64,000 nt of DNA from REEB76 sp963774895 (GTDB taxonomy: Bacteria > Pseudomonadota > Gammaproteobacteria > Natronospirales > REEB76), in assembly GCA_963774895.1 (NCBI GenBank), contig CAVZGN010000002.1, positions 186,001 through 250,000 of the forward strand, given 5' to 3'. The notes beneath the pieces were generated by a model. The model worked only from the letters and a program-made list of their open reading frames with translations, had not been told where the DNA came from and did no database searches. Shown piece after piece: positions 51,835 to 60,470 of the stretch. The translations under genes were made by a program, and so were the position numbers. The stretch's first letter is position 1, and every line of letters begins with the position of its first letter.

Positions 51835-53939
51835 TCCACTTGCAGCTCGCTGATATCGGCAATGCGAAGGAACGACTCGCGCACACGTTGAAGTAAGGCT
51901 AGGCGGTTGTTCTTCAGGCGGGTATCGTCTGTCATGACCATGACCTGATCAAAAAACCTATCCACGGGTTTACGCAACTTGGCAAGTCGACGCAATGCGT
52001 CAGAATAGCGATGTTGCTCATAAAGTGGCGCATTGTCGCGTTTGGCGCTTTCGAGGGCCGCATGCAGTGTACGTTCGGCTTCATCTTCCAGCAGCACCGT
52101 GTCGAGAGGGAGAAAATCCTCTTTGTGTGGATATTGGCTAAGTCCGGCCTGGGCGAGAATGTTTTGAATGCGCTTGTTGGCAGCAGCAAGATTGCGCGCT
52201 GCAGGTAGGCCAATAAAGTCTTGAACAGCTAGCAGATGCCGATCAAAATCCACAGGAGTGGCAGGATTCTCAAGATCAACGGCGTTGAAAACGTCGCTGC
52301 GTACACCGATCTCCTGGTAATACGCGCGCAGTCGTTCCGTAAGGAAGGTGTAGATCATTGGTTCGAAACTCTGCTCATCCGGCGGATTGGGTAACTGTGA
52401 TTGAGACTGTTTAATCAATTCATGCAGATTGATTTCCAGTTCGCACTTGATTGCGATGCGCATCAATCCAAGACCTGCGCGCCGCAGGCCGAATGGATCC
52501 TTCTCACCAGTGGGTTTCTGGCCGATAGCAAAGATCCCGGTGATGGTATCCAGTTTGTCGGCGATGGCCAATGCCTGGCCGGTCTTTGTAGTAGGCAGGA
52601 TATCTCCAGCAAAGCGTGGCTGGTATTGCTCTGTAATGGCTCGCACAACCTCCCGTGGCTCCCCGTCATGCTGGGCGTAATAACCACCCATAATGCCCTG
52701 TAATTCCGGGAATTCACCTACTATGCCGGTCACCAAGTCGCACTTGGCAAGTTGTGCGGCACGCTCTGCCAAGCGCGGATCACCGCCGATCTGTTTTGCG
52801 ATTTCTGACGCTAGTATTGCTACGCGCTCGGATTTGTCCCCATAGGAACCTAGCTCCTTCTGAAAAACCACACGATCCAGTTCCGGAATGCGTGATTCGA
52901 GTGTAGTTTTCTGGTCGGTTTCCCAGAAGAATTTCGCATCTGTGAGTCGCGGCACGATCACACGTTCGTTCCCGTGTCGCACTTCTGATGGTTGCTTGCT
53001 CCGGATATTGCTGATGGCGATGAACTTGGCCAGCAAATTGCCTTTGGTATCGCGTAGCGGAAAGTAGCGTTGCTGGGTCTCCAGCACCGCTACGATTACC
53101 TCGTCCGGTAGCGCCAGGAATTTCTTGTCAAAACTGCCGATGACCGGCACCGGCCACTCCACCAGTGCAGCGACTTCTTCCAGCAGTGACTGATCCAGTT
53201 GAGCCTTGCCGTGGAAACGTTTAGCTGCCTGATTTACCAGCGTACCGATCTTCTTTGCCAAGCTGCCTTGGCGGTCTTCCACTAGTACTTTGCCGGTTTT
53301 CTCGAGCAATTTGCGGTAGTCAGCCGAGCGTTTGAGCGTGATCGCGGATGGGTGGTGGAAACGATGGCCATAGGTTTTGTTACTGACTTTTGTACCCATA
53401 ATCTCAGCATCGAGAGTTTGATCTCCCAGCATCATCACGACCCAGTGTACGGGTCGAACGAATACCACCTCACCTAGACCCCAGCGCATCTGTTTAGGGG
53501 TAGGTAATCTTTCGAGAGAGCCCATCACAGCTGATGGTATATATAATTTTGCCTCCATTCGCTGAGGTTTTGGTTTGAAATAAAGTTTTCCATCTTTTTG
53601 AATAAGTTTCTCAATAGATACGTTAAATTTACGAGCAAAACCCTCCGCAGCCTTAGTAGGATTTTTATTTTCATCAAACGCTATATTTAATGCTGGTCCA
53701 GCGACAAGGGCTACATCAAGTTCAGGTTGCTTTGTAAACACATATGGAATGTAAACAGCTAATCTTCGTGGTGAAAAGAAAAAATCCCCACCCTTCAATC
53801 TATATCTATTAGGAATGAACCTATGAGTATCTAAAGCTCTCCAGATCCCCTCGTAAAAATAATTTGCCAATTGATGTAGCGCCTTAGGCGGCAACTCTTC
53901 AGTACCGATTTCTACCAGAAATGGTTTTATATCAGCCAT
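51831..53939 (-). CDS. glyS: Glycyl-tRNA synthetase beta subunit
   Basis: 702-residue beta chain of the bacterial alpha2beta2 glycyl-tRNA synthetase, which binds tRNA. The opening FLVEIGTEELPPKAL is the family start. The HD-like and anticodon-binding regions fill the middle and C-terminal parts. Length is near E. coli (689). Codon use changes inside the gene: the 5' part (53581-53880) is about 36% GC by hand count, far lower than its 3' part, pointing to recombination. It overlaps glyQ by eight bases and gmhB by four. Confidence 0.96.
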   Translation of the reverse strand: MADIKPFLVEIGTEELPPKALHQLANYFYEGIWRALDTHRFIPNRYRLKGGDFFFSPRRLAVYIPYVFTKQPELDVALVAGPALNIAFDENKNPTKAAEGFARKFNVSIEKLIQKDGKLYFKPKPQRMEAKLYIPSAVMGSLERLPTPKQMRWGLGEVVFVRPVHWVVMMLGDQTLDAEIMGTKVSNKTYGHRFHHPSAITLKRSADYRKLLEKTGKVLVEDRQGSLAKKIGTLVNQAAKRFHGKAQLDQSLLEEVAALVEWPVPVIGSFDKKFLALPDEVIVAVLETQQRYFPLRDTKGNLLAKFIAISNIRSKQPSEVRHGNERVIVPRLTDAKFFWETDQKTTLESRIPELDRVVFQKELGSYGDKSERVAILASEIAKQIGGDPRLAERAAQLAKCDLVTGIVGEFPELQGIMGGYYAQHDGEPREVVRAITEQYQPRFAGDILPTTKTGQALAIADKLDTITGIFAIGQKPTGEKDPFGLRRAGLGLMRIAIKCELEINLHELIKQSQSQLPNPPDEQSFEPMIYTFLTERLRAYYQEIGVRSDVFNAVDLENPATPVDFDRHLLAVQDFIGLPAARNLAAANKRIQNILAQAGLSQYPHKEDFLPLDTVLLEDEAERTLHAALESAKRDNAPLYEQHRYSDALRRLAKLRKPVDRFFDQVMVMTDDTRLKNNRLALLQRVRESFLRIADISELQVE

Positions 53940-54864
53940 GGGCGCGCGTCTTTTTCTTTTTACTCGTCGTTTGCAGCAACGGAAAGTTCAGAGCTTCACG
54001 GCTTTTTAGATACGCTTCTGCGACACCGCGAGCCAGGGCGCGAACCCGCAGGATGAATCGCTGGCGCTCGGTTACCGAGATTGCACGGCGCGCGTCCAAC
54101 AGATTGAATGTATGTGAAGCCTGCAGCACCTGCTCATAGGCCGGCAGTGGCAGATTCTTCTCCAGCAAGCGCAGGCATTCACGCTCACAGTTGTCGAACC
54201 AGCCAAACAGACCCTGAGTATCGGCTTCCTCGAAGTTGTACTTGGACTGCTCAACCTCGTTCTGGTGAAACACGTCGCCATATTTCACCTGGCCCAGCGG
54301 CCCGTCGGTCCATACCAGATCGAATACACTCTCTACGCCCTGCAGATGCATGGCGATGCGTTCCAGGCCGTAGGTGATTTCGCCGGATACTGGCCGGCAT
54401 TCGAGTCCGCCAGCCTGCTGGAAGTAGGTGAACTGGCTCACTTCCATGCCGTTCAGCCACACCTCCCAGCCGAGGCCCCAGGCGCCTAGGGTCGGCGACT
54501 CCCAGTTGTCCTCCACGAAGCGGATGTCGTTGACCAGAGGATCCAGCCCCATGGCCTTCAGTGAGTCCAGATACAATTCCTGAAAATTATCCGGCGAGGG
54601 TTTGATCATCACCTGGAACTGGTAGTACTGCTGCAGCCGGTTGGGGTTTTCGCCATAGCGACCATCGGTGGGCCGGCGGCAGGGTTGGACATAGGCGGCA
54701 CTCCAGGGCTCCGGGCCGATAGCCCGCAGGAAGGTGGCGGTATGGAATGTGCCTGCGCCTACGGGCATATCCAGGGGTTGCAGCAGCACACAACCCTGGT
54801 GCACCCAGTATTGCTGTAAGGCCAGAATGAGGTTCTGAAAGGTTGCGGGCGTTCTGGGGCTCAT
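53932..54864 (-). CDS. glyQ: Glycyl-tRNA synthetase alpha subunit
   Basis: 310-residue class II catalytic subunit that forms glycyl adenylate. TFQNLILALQQYWVHQGCVLLQPLDMPVGAGTFHTATFLRA is split here as the opening block YWVHQGCVLLQPLDMPVGAG; motif 2 has YVQPCRRPTDGRYGENPNR. Motif 3-like GLERIAMHLQGVESVFDLVW follows. Length equals E. coli (303) with a short basic tail (KKKKTRAHG). It overlaps glyS by eight bases. No T-box or terminator is seen upstream. Confidence 0.96.
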   Translation of the reverse strand: MSPRTPATFQNLILALQQYWVHQGCVLLQPLDMPVGAGTFHTATFLRAIGPEPWSAAYVQPCRRPTDGRYGENPNRLQQYYQFQVMIKPSPDNFQELYLDSLKAMGLDPLVNDIRFVEDNWESPTLGAWGLGWEVWLNGMEVSQFTYFQQAGGLECRPVSGEITYGLERIAMHLQGVESVFDLVWTDGPLGQVKYGDVFHQNEVEQSKYNFEEADTQGLFGWFDNCERECLRLLEKNLPLPAYEQVLQASHTFNLLDARRAISVTERQRFILRVRALARGVAEAYLKSREALNFPLLQTTSKKKKTRAHG

Positions 54865-54969
54865 GATCTTGTCGCAGTCGGTGTCCTGCCCGGCTTGAAG
54901 GCGGCCAAGTATAGCTGCTTCAATAAATCTCTGTCTGAAGCGTGTTTAGTACCTATAGCGAAACTATGA

Positions 54970-54986
54970 TGCACCACAATGGTGCA
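54970..54986. promoter_or_regulatory. NtrC-binding palindrome upstream of glnA
   Basis: TGCACCACAATGGTGCA is a 17-base palindrome TGCACCA-N3-TGGTGCA, a perfect NtrC site. It lies 68 bases before the -24 element of the sigma-54 promoter, the usual enhancer spacing. Confidence 0.88.
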
Positions 54987-55037
54987 CAACGGCTAATCCG
55001 ATTTCGCTGAAATGCTCGAAATACAGGAGTTTACTGT

Positions 55038-55053
55038 TGGCACGCTGATTGCA
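55038..55053 (+). promoter_or_regulatory. Sigma-54 promoter of glnA
   Basis: TGGCACGCTGATTGCA matches the TGGCACG-N4-TTGCA consensus with GG at 55039-55040 and GC at 55051-55052. It is 48 bases before the glnA start, under NtrC control. Confidence 0.92.
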
Positions 55054-55100
55054 ACATTTTAAGTTTAGTTATTTCATTTCCCTAATCCCTGGAGCATCCC

Positions 55101-56516
55101 ATGACTGCCAAGACCTCAAAAGATGTATTGGATTTGATCGCCAAAGAAAGCGCGAAATTCGTCGACTTCCGTTTCACCGACAGCCGCGGCAAGGAACAGC
55201 ACGTCAGTGTCCCCACCCACACAGTGGACGATGCACTGTTTGAGGAAGGCAAGATGTTCGACGGTTCCTCCATCGCCGGCTGGAAGGGCATCAATGAGTC
55301 CGACATGATCCTGATGCCGGATCCCGACAGCGCAGTCGTGGATCCGTTTTTTGAGGAACCCACCGTGAACCTGCGCTGCGATGTGATCGAGCCAACCACC
55401 ATGCAGGGCTATGGCCGGGATCCGCGCTCGCTTGCCAAGCGCGCCGAGGCCTACCTGAAATCCACGGGCATCGCGGATGTTGCCTACTTCGGGCCCGAGA
55501 ACGAATTTTTCATCTTCGATGACATCCGCTGGGGCGCCGACATCAGCGGTTCTTTCTACAAGATCGATTCCAAGGAAGCCGGCTGGAATTCCGAGCGCGT
55601 GTATGAGGGGGGCAATATCGGCCACCGACCTGGCATCAAGGGTGGTTACTTCCCGGTACCCCCGGTAGATGCCCTTCAGGACATCCGCTCAGCCATGTGC
55701 GTGGCGCTGGAGGACATGGGGTTGAAGACCGAGGTACATCATCATGAGGTGGCGACCGCGGGTCAGTGTGAAATCGGCGTGGCCTTCGGCACCCTGGTCA
55801 AGAAAGCCGACGAAGTTCAGATCCTCAAATATGTGGTCATGAATGTGGCACATGCCTATGGCAAGACTGCTACCTTTATGCCCAAGCCCCTGGTGGGCGA
55901 TAACGGCAGCGGCATGCATGTGCATCAATCGCTGGCTAAGGATGGGAAAAACCTGTTCAGCGGTAACCTCTATGGTGGCCTGTCGGAACTGGCGCTGTAT
56001 TACATCGGCGGCCTGATTAAACATGCGCGCGCGCTCAACGCCCTCACCAACGCCAGTACCAACAGCTATAAACGATTGGTACCGCATTTCGAAGCGCCGG
56101 TGATGCTGGCCTATTCAGCCCGCAACCGCTCGGCCTCCATACGCATCCCATTCTCCAGTTCCAAGAAGCGGCGTATCGAAGTGCGTTTCCCGGATTCCAG
56201 CAGCAATCCCTATTTCGCCTTCACTGCCATGATGATGGCCGGTCTGGACGGCATCCAGAACAAGATCCATCCGGGCGAGGCTATGGATAAAGACCTGTAT
56301 GACTTACCGCCCGAAGAAGAGAAAAACATTCCACAAGTGTGCTACGCACTGGACATGGCCCTGGATCATTTGGACAAGGACCGCGGCTTTCTGAAAGCCG
56401 GTGGGGTGTTCACCGACGATGTGATCGATGCGTATATCGGTCTAAAAATGCAGGAAGTCACGCGCCTGCGCATGACCACCCATCCGGTGGAGTTCGACAT
56501 GTACTTTAGCTTGTGA
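55101..56516 (+). CDS. glnA: Glutamine synthetase GlnA (GSI-beta)
   Basis: 471-residue type I glutamine synthetase that makes glutamine from glutamate, ammonia and ATP. The signature FDGSSIAGWKGINESDM, ATP block near KPLVGDNGSGMHVHQSL and the metal-binding AYSARNRSASIRIPF are present. The adenylylation Tyr is in KDLYDLPPEE (Tyr400), so it should be controlled by GlnE. Length is typical (469). Transcription is by sigma-54 with NtrC. A set of hairpins follows the stop. Confidence 0.98.
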   Translation: MTAKTSKDVLDLIAKESAKFVDFRFTDSRGKEQHVSVPTHTVDDALFEEGKMFDGSSIAGWKGINESDMILMPDPDSAVVDPFFEEPTVNLRCDVIEPTTMQGYGRDPRSLAKRAEAYLKSTGIADVAYFGPENEFFIFDDIRWGADISGSFYKIDSKEAGWNSERVYEGGNIGHRPGIKGGYFPVPPVDALQDIRSAMCVALEDMGLKTEVHHHEVATAGQCEIGVAFGTLVKKADEVQILKYVVMNVAHAYGKTATFMPKPLVGDNGSGMHVHQSLAKDGKNLFSGNLYGGLSELALYYIGGLIKHARALNALTNASTNSYKRLVPHFEAPVMLAYSARNRSASIRIPFSSSKKRRIEVRFPDSSSNPYFAFTAMMMAGLDGIQNKIHPGEAMDKDLYDLPPEEEKNIPQVCYALDMALDHLDKDRGFLKAGGVFTDDVIDAYIGLKMQEVTRLRMTTHPVEFDMYFSL

Positions 56517-56545
56517 TGCAATCTCGAGCACTCGGCAGGTAAAAA

Positions 56546-56745
56546 AACCGGCGTACCGGGGATGGGGAAACGGTACGCCGGCAAGTTTCCGGGCATTTGG
56601 GGAGACGCCCGGCCGGCCCTGAAAGGGAGAGACGGGGCCGGTTCAGCGCATCGGGGAGATGCGCCGTTGGGACCGGTTAGCTGATCAAATACAACCCAAC
56701 TACGAGAAAAGATGATCTAGACTAGACCGTCCAGTCTACTTTTGC
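56546..56745 (+). ncRNA. Candidate GGA-loop RNA downstream of glnA (CsrB/RsmZ-like)
   Basis: Four hairpins in a row, with almost no spacer between the second and third. SL1 stem 56548-56558/56571-56581, loop GGGATGGGGAAA. SL2 stem 56589-56594/56607-56612, loop ATTTGGGGAGAC. SL3 stem 56613-56619/56635-56641, loop with AAAGGGAGAGA. SL4 stem 56646-56652/56658-56664, loop GGGGA. Each loop contains GGA and a further GGA lies in TTGGGACC after SL4. A weak hairpin plus TTTT (TAGACT/AGTCTA, 56718-56743) could end the transcript. GGA in loops is the CsrA/RsmA recognition element. No separate promoter is clear, so it might be a glnA 3' UTR product. Confidence 0.5.
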
Positions 56746-56869
56746 AAGTACCCAAATTTAGCGATGACTCGATGGTCTAGGCGGGTTTAAAGCCAACGAA
56801 GTTGAAATAGTATTCCGCTACGATTCGCTGCTACTTGTTCACCTCAAACAAACTGGCTAGGCTTCAAGC

Positions 56870-57406
56870 ATGTATAAAGCCCTGATCGCGACAGTATTAA
56901 CTTTGATCCTGAGTGCCGGTTCGATAGTCCAGGCCGATACGGTCTACAAATGGGTGGACGACCAGGGCAACGTGCATTACAGCGATCACCCGCGACCTGG
57001 TGCTGAAAAAGTGCAACTGCCCAAGACCCAGACGTACCAGCCACCCTCCCTGGCAGATATGCCGACACCTGCCGCGGCGGCTTCCACTGAAGCACCCACG
57101 GCAGGGCATCAACAGTTAAGCATCGCCTCGCCTGTGAGCCAGGCAACCCTCTGGTACGTGGATGAAGTCCCGGTCTCAGTGAACCTTACTCCACCCTTGC
57201 GCTCCGGCGATACTTTGACGTATCACCTGGATGGCCAGAGCATTGGCCCAACCACCGAGTCTACCGTCACATTCAAGAACATCCCGCGCGGTGAACATAG
57301 CGTGTCGGTGACCCTAAACGCAGCAAATGGCGCCACCCAGTCAGCCGGCCCAGTCACCTTTTACGTGCAACAGAAATCAATCCTAAGCCATAAACCGCCC
57401 CATTAA
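56870..57406 (+). CDS. DUF4124-domain exported protein between glnA and ntrB
   Basis: 178-residue protein with a signal peptide (LIATVLTLILSAGSIVQA) and a DUF4124 domain (DTVYKWVDDQGNVHYSDHPRPGA). The C-terminal half is a beta-sandwich-like stretch (DTLTYHLDGQSIG, KNIPRGEHSVSVTLNAANG). The same kind of gene stands between glnA and ntrB in other gammaproteobacteria, from memory, but no nitrogen role is shown. ATG 56870 is the first start. A second DUF4124 gene is at 38475. Confidence 0.88.
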   Translation: MYKALIATVLTLILSAGSIVQADTVYKWVDDQGNVHYSDHPRPGAEKVQLPKTQTYQPPSLADMPTPAAAASTEAPTAGHQQLSIASPVSQATLWYVDEVPVSVNLTPPLRSGDTLTYHLDGQSIGPTTESTVTFKNIPRGEHSVSVTLNAANGATQSAGPVTFYVQQKSILSHKPPH

Positions 57407-57414
57407 GGGGCGTC

Positions 57415-57431
57415 TGCACTATAATGGTGCA
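57415..57431. promoter_or_regulatory. NtrC palindrome over the ntrB start
   Basis: TGCACTATAATGGTGCA is a near-perfect NtrC site whose last base is the A of the ntrB ATG (57431). It contains TATAAT, so it could also overlap a -10 box. Binding here should repress ntrB-ntrC, as at glnL in E. coli. Confidence 0.82.
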
Positions 57432-58522
57432 TGCGCCCAACCGATGCATTAGATTTTCTCGCTGTACTGGAAAACCAGTCGACGGGCCTGCTCTGGCTCG
57501 ATAAGACTTGTCGAATATGTTATCTGAATCCAGCTGCAGAAACTCTACTGGATCTGGATGGCAGGCGTTGTATCGGACAGCCGCTCACCAGCAGTCTGCC
57601 TGAAACCGCTGCATTCATGGATATCCTGCGACGGGTCATCGCCGACCGGGAAATAGTGACCCAGCGGGAATTGTGCTTGCCGGTTGGCTCTGCCGAGGCC
57701 CGCCACGTAGTCACCGCGGATTGCACCATTACCCCGATCGTCGAAAGGCAAGGTGAGGTTAGCTTGCTGGTGGAATTGGCACCGCTGGATCGTCACCTGC
57801 GCATCAGCCGCGAAGCGGCTCTCACTGAACAGAACGCAGTCAATCGTTCACTGGTTCTCAAGCTGGCTCATGAAATCAAGAATCCACTCGGCGGCCTTCG
57901 GGGAGCGGCTCAGCTATTGGCGCGGCGTTTGCAAGATTCCGGTCTTCTGGAATATACCCGCATCATCGTGATTGAAGCGGACCGTTTGACGGCGCTGTTG
58001 GATTCCCTACTCGGTCCTCACCAACCGCTGCGCCGCGAATCGACCAATATCCACGAATTGCTCGAACACGTCGCACAGCTTTTACAGTCTGCGCTATCCA
58101 ACAAACGTAAAATCAAACGCGATTATGATCCCAGTCTTCCAGAATTGCGGCTGGACCGTAACCAGATCATCCAGGTACTGCTGAATCTCGCCAAGAATGC
58201 CTGCGAAGCAGTGGGTGAGCGCGGCCTGATCGTGTTTCGCAGCCGTGCCTTGCGGCAATTCACTCTGCACGGCATCCGTCATCGGCTGGTGGCCTGCATC
58301 GAGATCGAAGATAACGGTCAGGGCATCGCGCCCGATTTATTGCCCCAGCTGTTCAGTCCCCTGGTGAGCCACAAACCCAACGGCGCGGGCCTGGGGCTCA
58401 GCATCGCCCAGGAATTGATCAGCCGCCATGACGGACTCATCGAATGCGAGAGCCAGCCTGGGCGCACCGTGTTTTCCATTTTACTTCCAATCGGTATCAA
58501 TCATGAACACGAAATCGCATAA
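57431..58522 (+). CDS. glnL: Nitrogen regulation sensor kinase NtrB
   Basis: 363-residue soluble histidine kinase/phosphatase that controls NtrC according to PII status. A PAS domain (1-115) is followed by the dimerisation helix with phospho-acceptor His147 in LAHEIKNPLGGLRGAAQLL. The ATPase shows N box LLNLAKNACEAV, G1 EDNGQGI and G2 HKPNGAGLGLSIAQEL. The length is normal (349 in E. coli). The start ATG 57431 overlaps an NtrC site. The stop overlaps ntrC by 20 bases. Confidence 0.96.
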   Translation: MRPTDALDFLAVLENQSTGLLWLDKTCRICYLNPAAETLLDLDGRRCIGQPLTSSLPETAAFMDILRRVIADREIVTQRELCLPVGSAEARHVVTADCTITPIVERQGEVSLLVELAPLDRHLRISREAALTEQNAVNRSLVLKLAHEIKNPLGGLRGAAQLLARRLQDSGLLEYTRIIVIEADRLTALLDSLLGPHQPLRRESTNIHELLEHVAQLLQSALSNKRKIKRDYDPSLPELRLDRNQIIQVLLNLAKNACEAVGERGLIVFRSRALRQFTLHGIRHRLVACIEIEDNGQGIAPDLLPQLFSPLVSHKPNGAGLGLSIAQELISRHDGLIECESQPGRTVFSILLPIGINHEHEIA

Positions 58523-59912
58523 CGTCTGGGTTGTGGATGATGATCCATCGCTGCGCTGGGTCATGAGCGAGGCGCTGCGGCAAGCCGGGCATGCGCCTCA
58601 GGATTTCAACAGTATTGAAGAAGTACTGGCTGCCTTGAAAGACGGCACACCGGATGTCCTGATCACCGACATCCATCTGCCGGGCGAAGATGGTCTGGAA
58701 TTATTGCGCGGCTTACGCATTTCCTGCCCGCGCTTGCCGGTGGTGGTGGTCACGGCCCACAGCGACCTGCAAACGGCGGTGGCCGCTTATCAAGGTGGAG
58801 CTTTCGAATATCTTGCCAAGCCCTTTGATGTGGATGAATTCACCGCGGTAGTGGCGCGTGCTTTACAGACTTTTGTGTCGCCGGAGACCTCACGCTCCGG
58901 CAAGCCGCAACCCGCGGATACTCTTATCGGCGAAGCACCCGCCATGCAGGCAGTGTTCCGTATCATAGGCCGGCTCTCGGGTACCCATCTGACGGTGTTG
59001 ATTACGGGTGAATCCGGCACCGGCAAGGAGCTGGTAGCTCGCGCCTTGCATCGGCACAGTCCCCGTAACCAGCGCCCCTTCATCGCGCTCAATACCGCGG
59101 CCATTCCCGCTGAATTACTTGAATCAGAACTTTTTGGTCACGAACGCGGCGCCTTCACCGGCGCCAACGCGCGCCGCGTCGGGCGCTTCGAACAGGCCCA
59201 TGGCGGCACACTGTTCCTGGATGAGATCGGCGACATGCCGCCGGCCTTGCAGACGCGCTTATTGCGGGTGCTGGCGGAAGGCGAGTTTTACCGGGTGGGC
59301 GGCCATGAGACCGTGAAGGTCAATGTGCGCATCATCGCTGCCACCCACCAGCATCTGGAAAAACAGGTCGAAGCGGGCCGCTTCCGTGAAGATCTGTTCC
59401 ACCGGTTGAACGTGGTGCAGGTACAGATGCCAGCGCTGCGGGAACGCCGCGAGGACATCCCGCAGCTACTGGAACATTTCATGCAGGCGGCGTCGCGGGA
59501 GTTGAACCTCGAACCTAAACGCCTCACGGCAGATGCCATGGCCGCTCTGCGGGAACGCGACTGGCCGGGTAACGTGCGCGAGCTTCGGAATGTCTGCCGG
59601 CGGCTGACACTGATGGCCAGTGGACGCATCGTGCACCGCAGCGATTTGCCGGCGCTGTTGAATGAGGATGAGGTCAAATTATCTGATGATGGCGATAGCA
59701 ATGACTGGCGCAGTGCACTGCGCGACTGGACAAGAAAACAGTTGGCTGAGGGCAAGACCGGCATCTTTACGCTGGTGGCCGAAAATATGCAAAAGGTCTT
59801 GATCGAGACCGGTCTGGAAACCAGCGGTGGCCACCGTCAGCAAGCGGCCAGGCTGCTCGGCATCGGGCGCAACACTCTCACACGCAAGTTTAAGTCTTTG
59901 AATTCCGGCTAA
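58503..59912 (+). CDS. glnG: Nitrogen regulation response regulator NtrC
   Basis: 469-residue sigma-54 activator. The receiver has DDD (12-14) and phospho-Asp56 in LITDIHLPG. The AAA+ domain has Walker A GESGTGKE (169-176) and the sigma-54 contact GAFTGA (216-221). A Fis-type helix-turn-helix is at the end (GGHRQQAARLLGIGRNTLTRKFKSL). Length equals E. coli (469). ATG 58503 is chosen; an earlier in-frame start inside ntrB would add a spurious leader. It should act on the glnA and ntrB sites in this window, and perhaps on others. Confidence 0.97.
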   Translation: MNTKSHNVWVVDDDPSLRWVMSEALRQAGHAPQDFNSIEEVLAALKDGTPDVLITDIHLPGEDGLELLRGLRISCPRLPVVVVTAHSDLQTAVAAYQGGAFEYLAKPFDVDEFTAVVARALQTFVSPETSRSGKPQPADTLIGEAPAMQAVFRIIGRLSGTHLTVLITGESGTGKELVARALHRHSPRNQRPFIALNTAAIPAELLESELFGHERGAFTGANARRVGRFEQAHGGTLFLDEIGDMPPALQTRLLRVLAEGEFYRVGGHETVKVNVRIIAATHQHLEKQVEAGRFREDLFHRLNVVQVQMPALRERREDIPQLLEHFMQAASRELNLEPKRLTADAMAALRERDWPGNVRELRNVCRRLTLMASGRIVHRSDLPALLNEDEVKLSDDGDSNDWRSALRDWTRKQLAEGKTGIFTLVAENMQKVLIETGLETSGGHRQQAARLLGIGRNTLTRKFKSLNSG

Positions 59913-60011
59913 AGCCTATGTGTCTTCAGAAAGTCATGGTATGTAACAAGAATGGTGCCGTAGCTACAGTGTATAACACCATATTTATAAGGGACTGTAT
60001 TCGTTTTATGA

Positions 60012-60470
60012 TTAAAAACTTACCGTGACTGTGATCGAATCGCTATAGCTTCCTGAAACGACATTTTGTTGAGCTGGTATCTGTCCGTAAACATTAAATT
60101 GCGTAGTGCTTTTATTCTTGTACGTCTGAACGATATTACCCGTGCCACCAGTCCCATTGCCCCATATGGTGGTGAGGTTGGCGGTGGTGTAAAGATTATA
60201 AGTCAGGGTATTCGTACCATTTTTCATGGCGCGCTGGATATAACTACCGCTACCACCCGTGCTGAGGTTTACAGTCATGGTGCCACTACCACCGGAGCAG
60301 GTCACTGTAATGAGATTAGACCCGGTCGTAGTCATGGGTGTCGCACTCATCACATCGTAATTACCAAAACTAAAACTATTGGCGGTTACGGTACACGTCG
60401 CCGCATGAGCAATGCCGGGGGCGAGCATTGCTATGCTGATTAAGACCAGAATACAAAGGCCACGCCTCAT
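60012..60470 (-). CDS. Spore coat U (SCPU)-domain pilin/adhesin-like protein
   Basis: 152-residue exported protein: signal peptide (CILVLISIAMLAPGIAHA) then an SCPU domain, with Cys in ATCTVTANSFSFGNYDV and TVTCSGGSG likely forming the family disulfide. SCPU proteins are the pilins or tip adhesins of the Csu-type chaperone-usher pili. Asn/Thr/Gly-rich sequence and the C-terminal alternate strand (DSITVTVSF) fit donor-strand exchange. It overlaps the usher stop by four bases (ATGA), so it is translated together with it. Confidence 0.92.
   Translation of the reverse strand: MRRGLCILVLISIAMLAPGIAHAATCTVTANSFSFGNYDVMSATPMTTTGSNLITVTCSGGSGTMTVNLSTGGSGSYIQRAMKNGTNTLTYNLYTTANLTTIWGNGTGGTGNIVQTYKNKSTTQFNVYGQIPAQQNVVSGSYSDSITVTVSF

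Noticed and set aside
59952..59982. ATGGTG/CACCAT inverted repeat between ntrC and the SCPU gene
   Set aside because: Six base pairs with a 19-base loop and no T-run; not a supportable terminator or operator.
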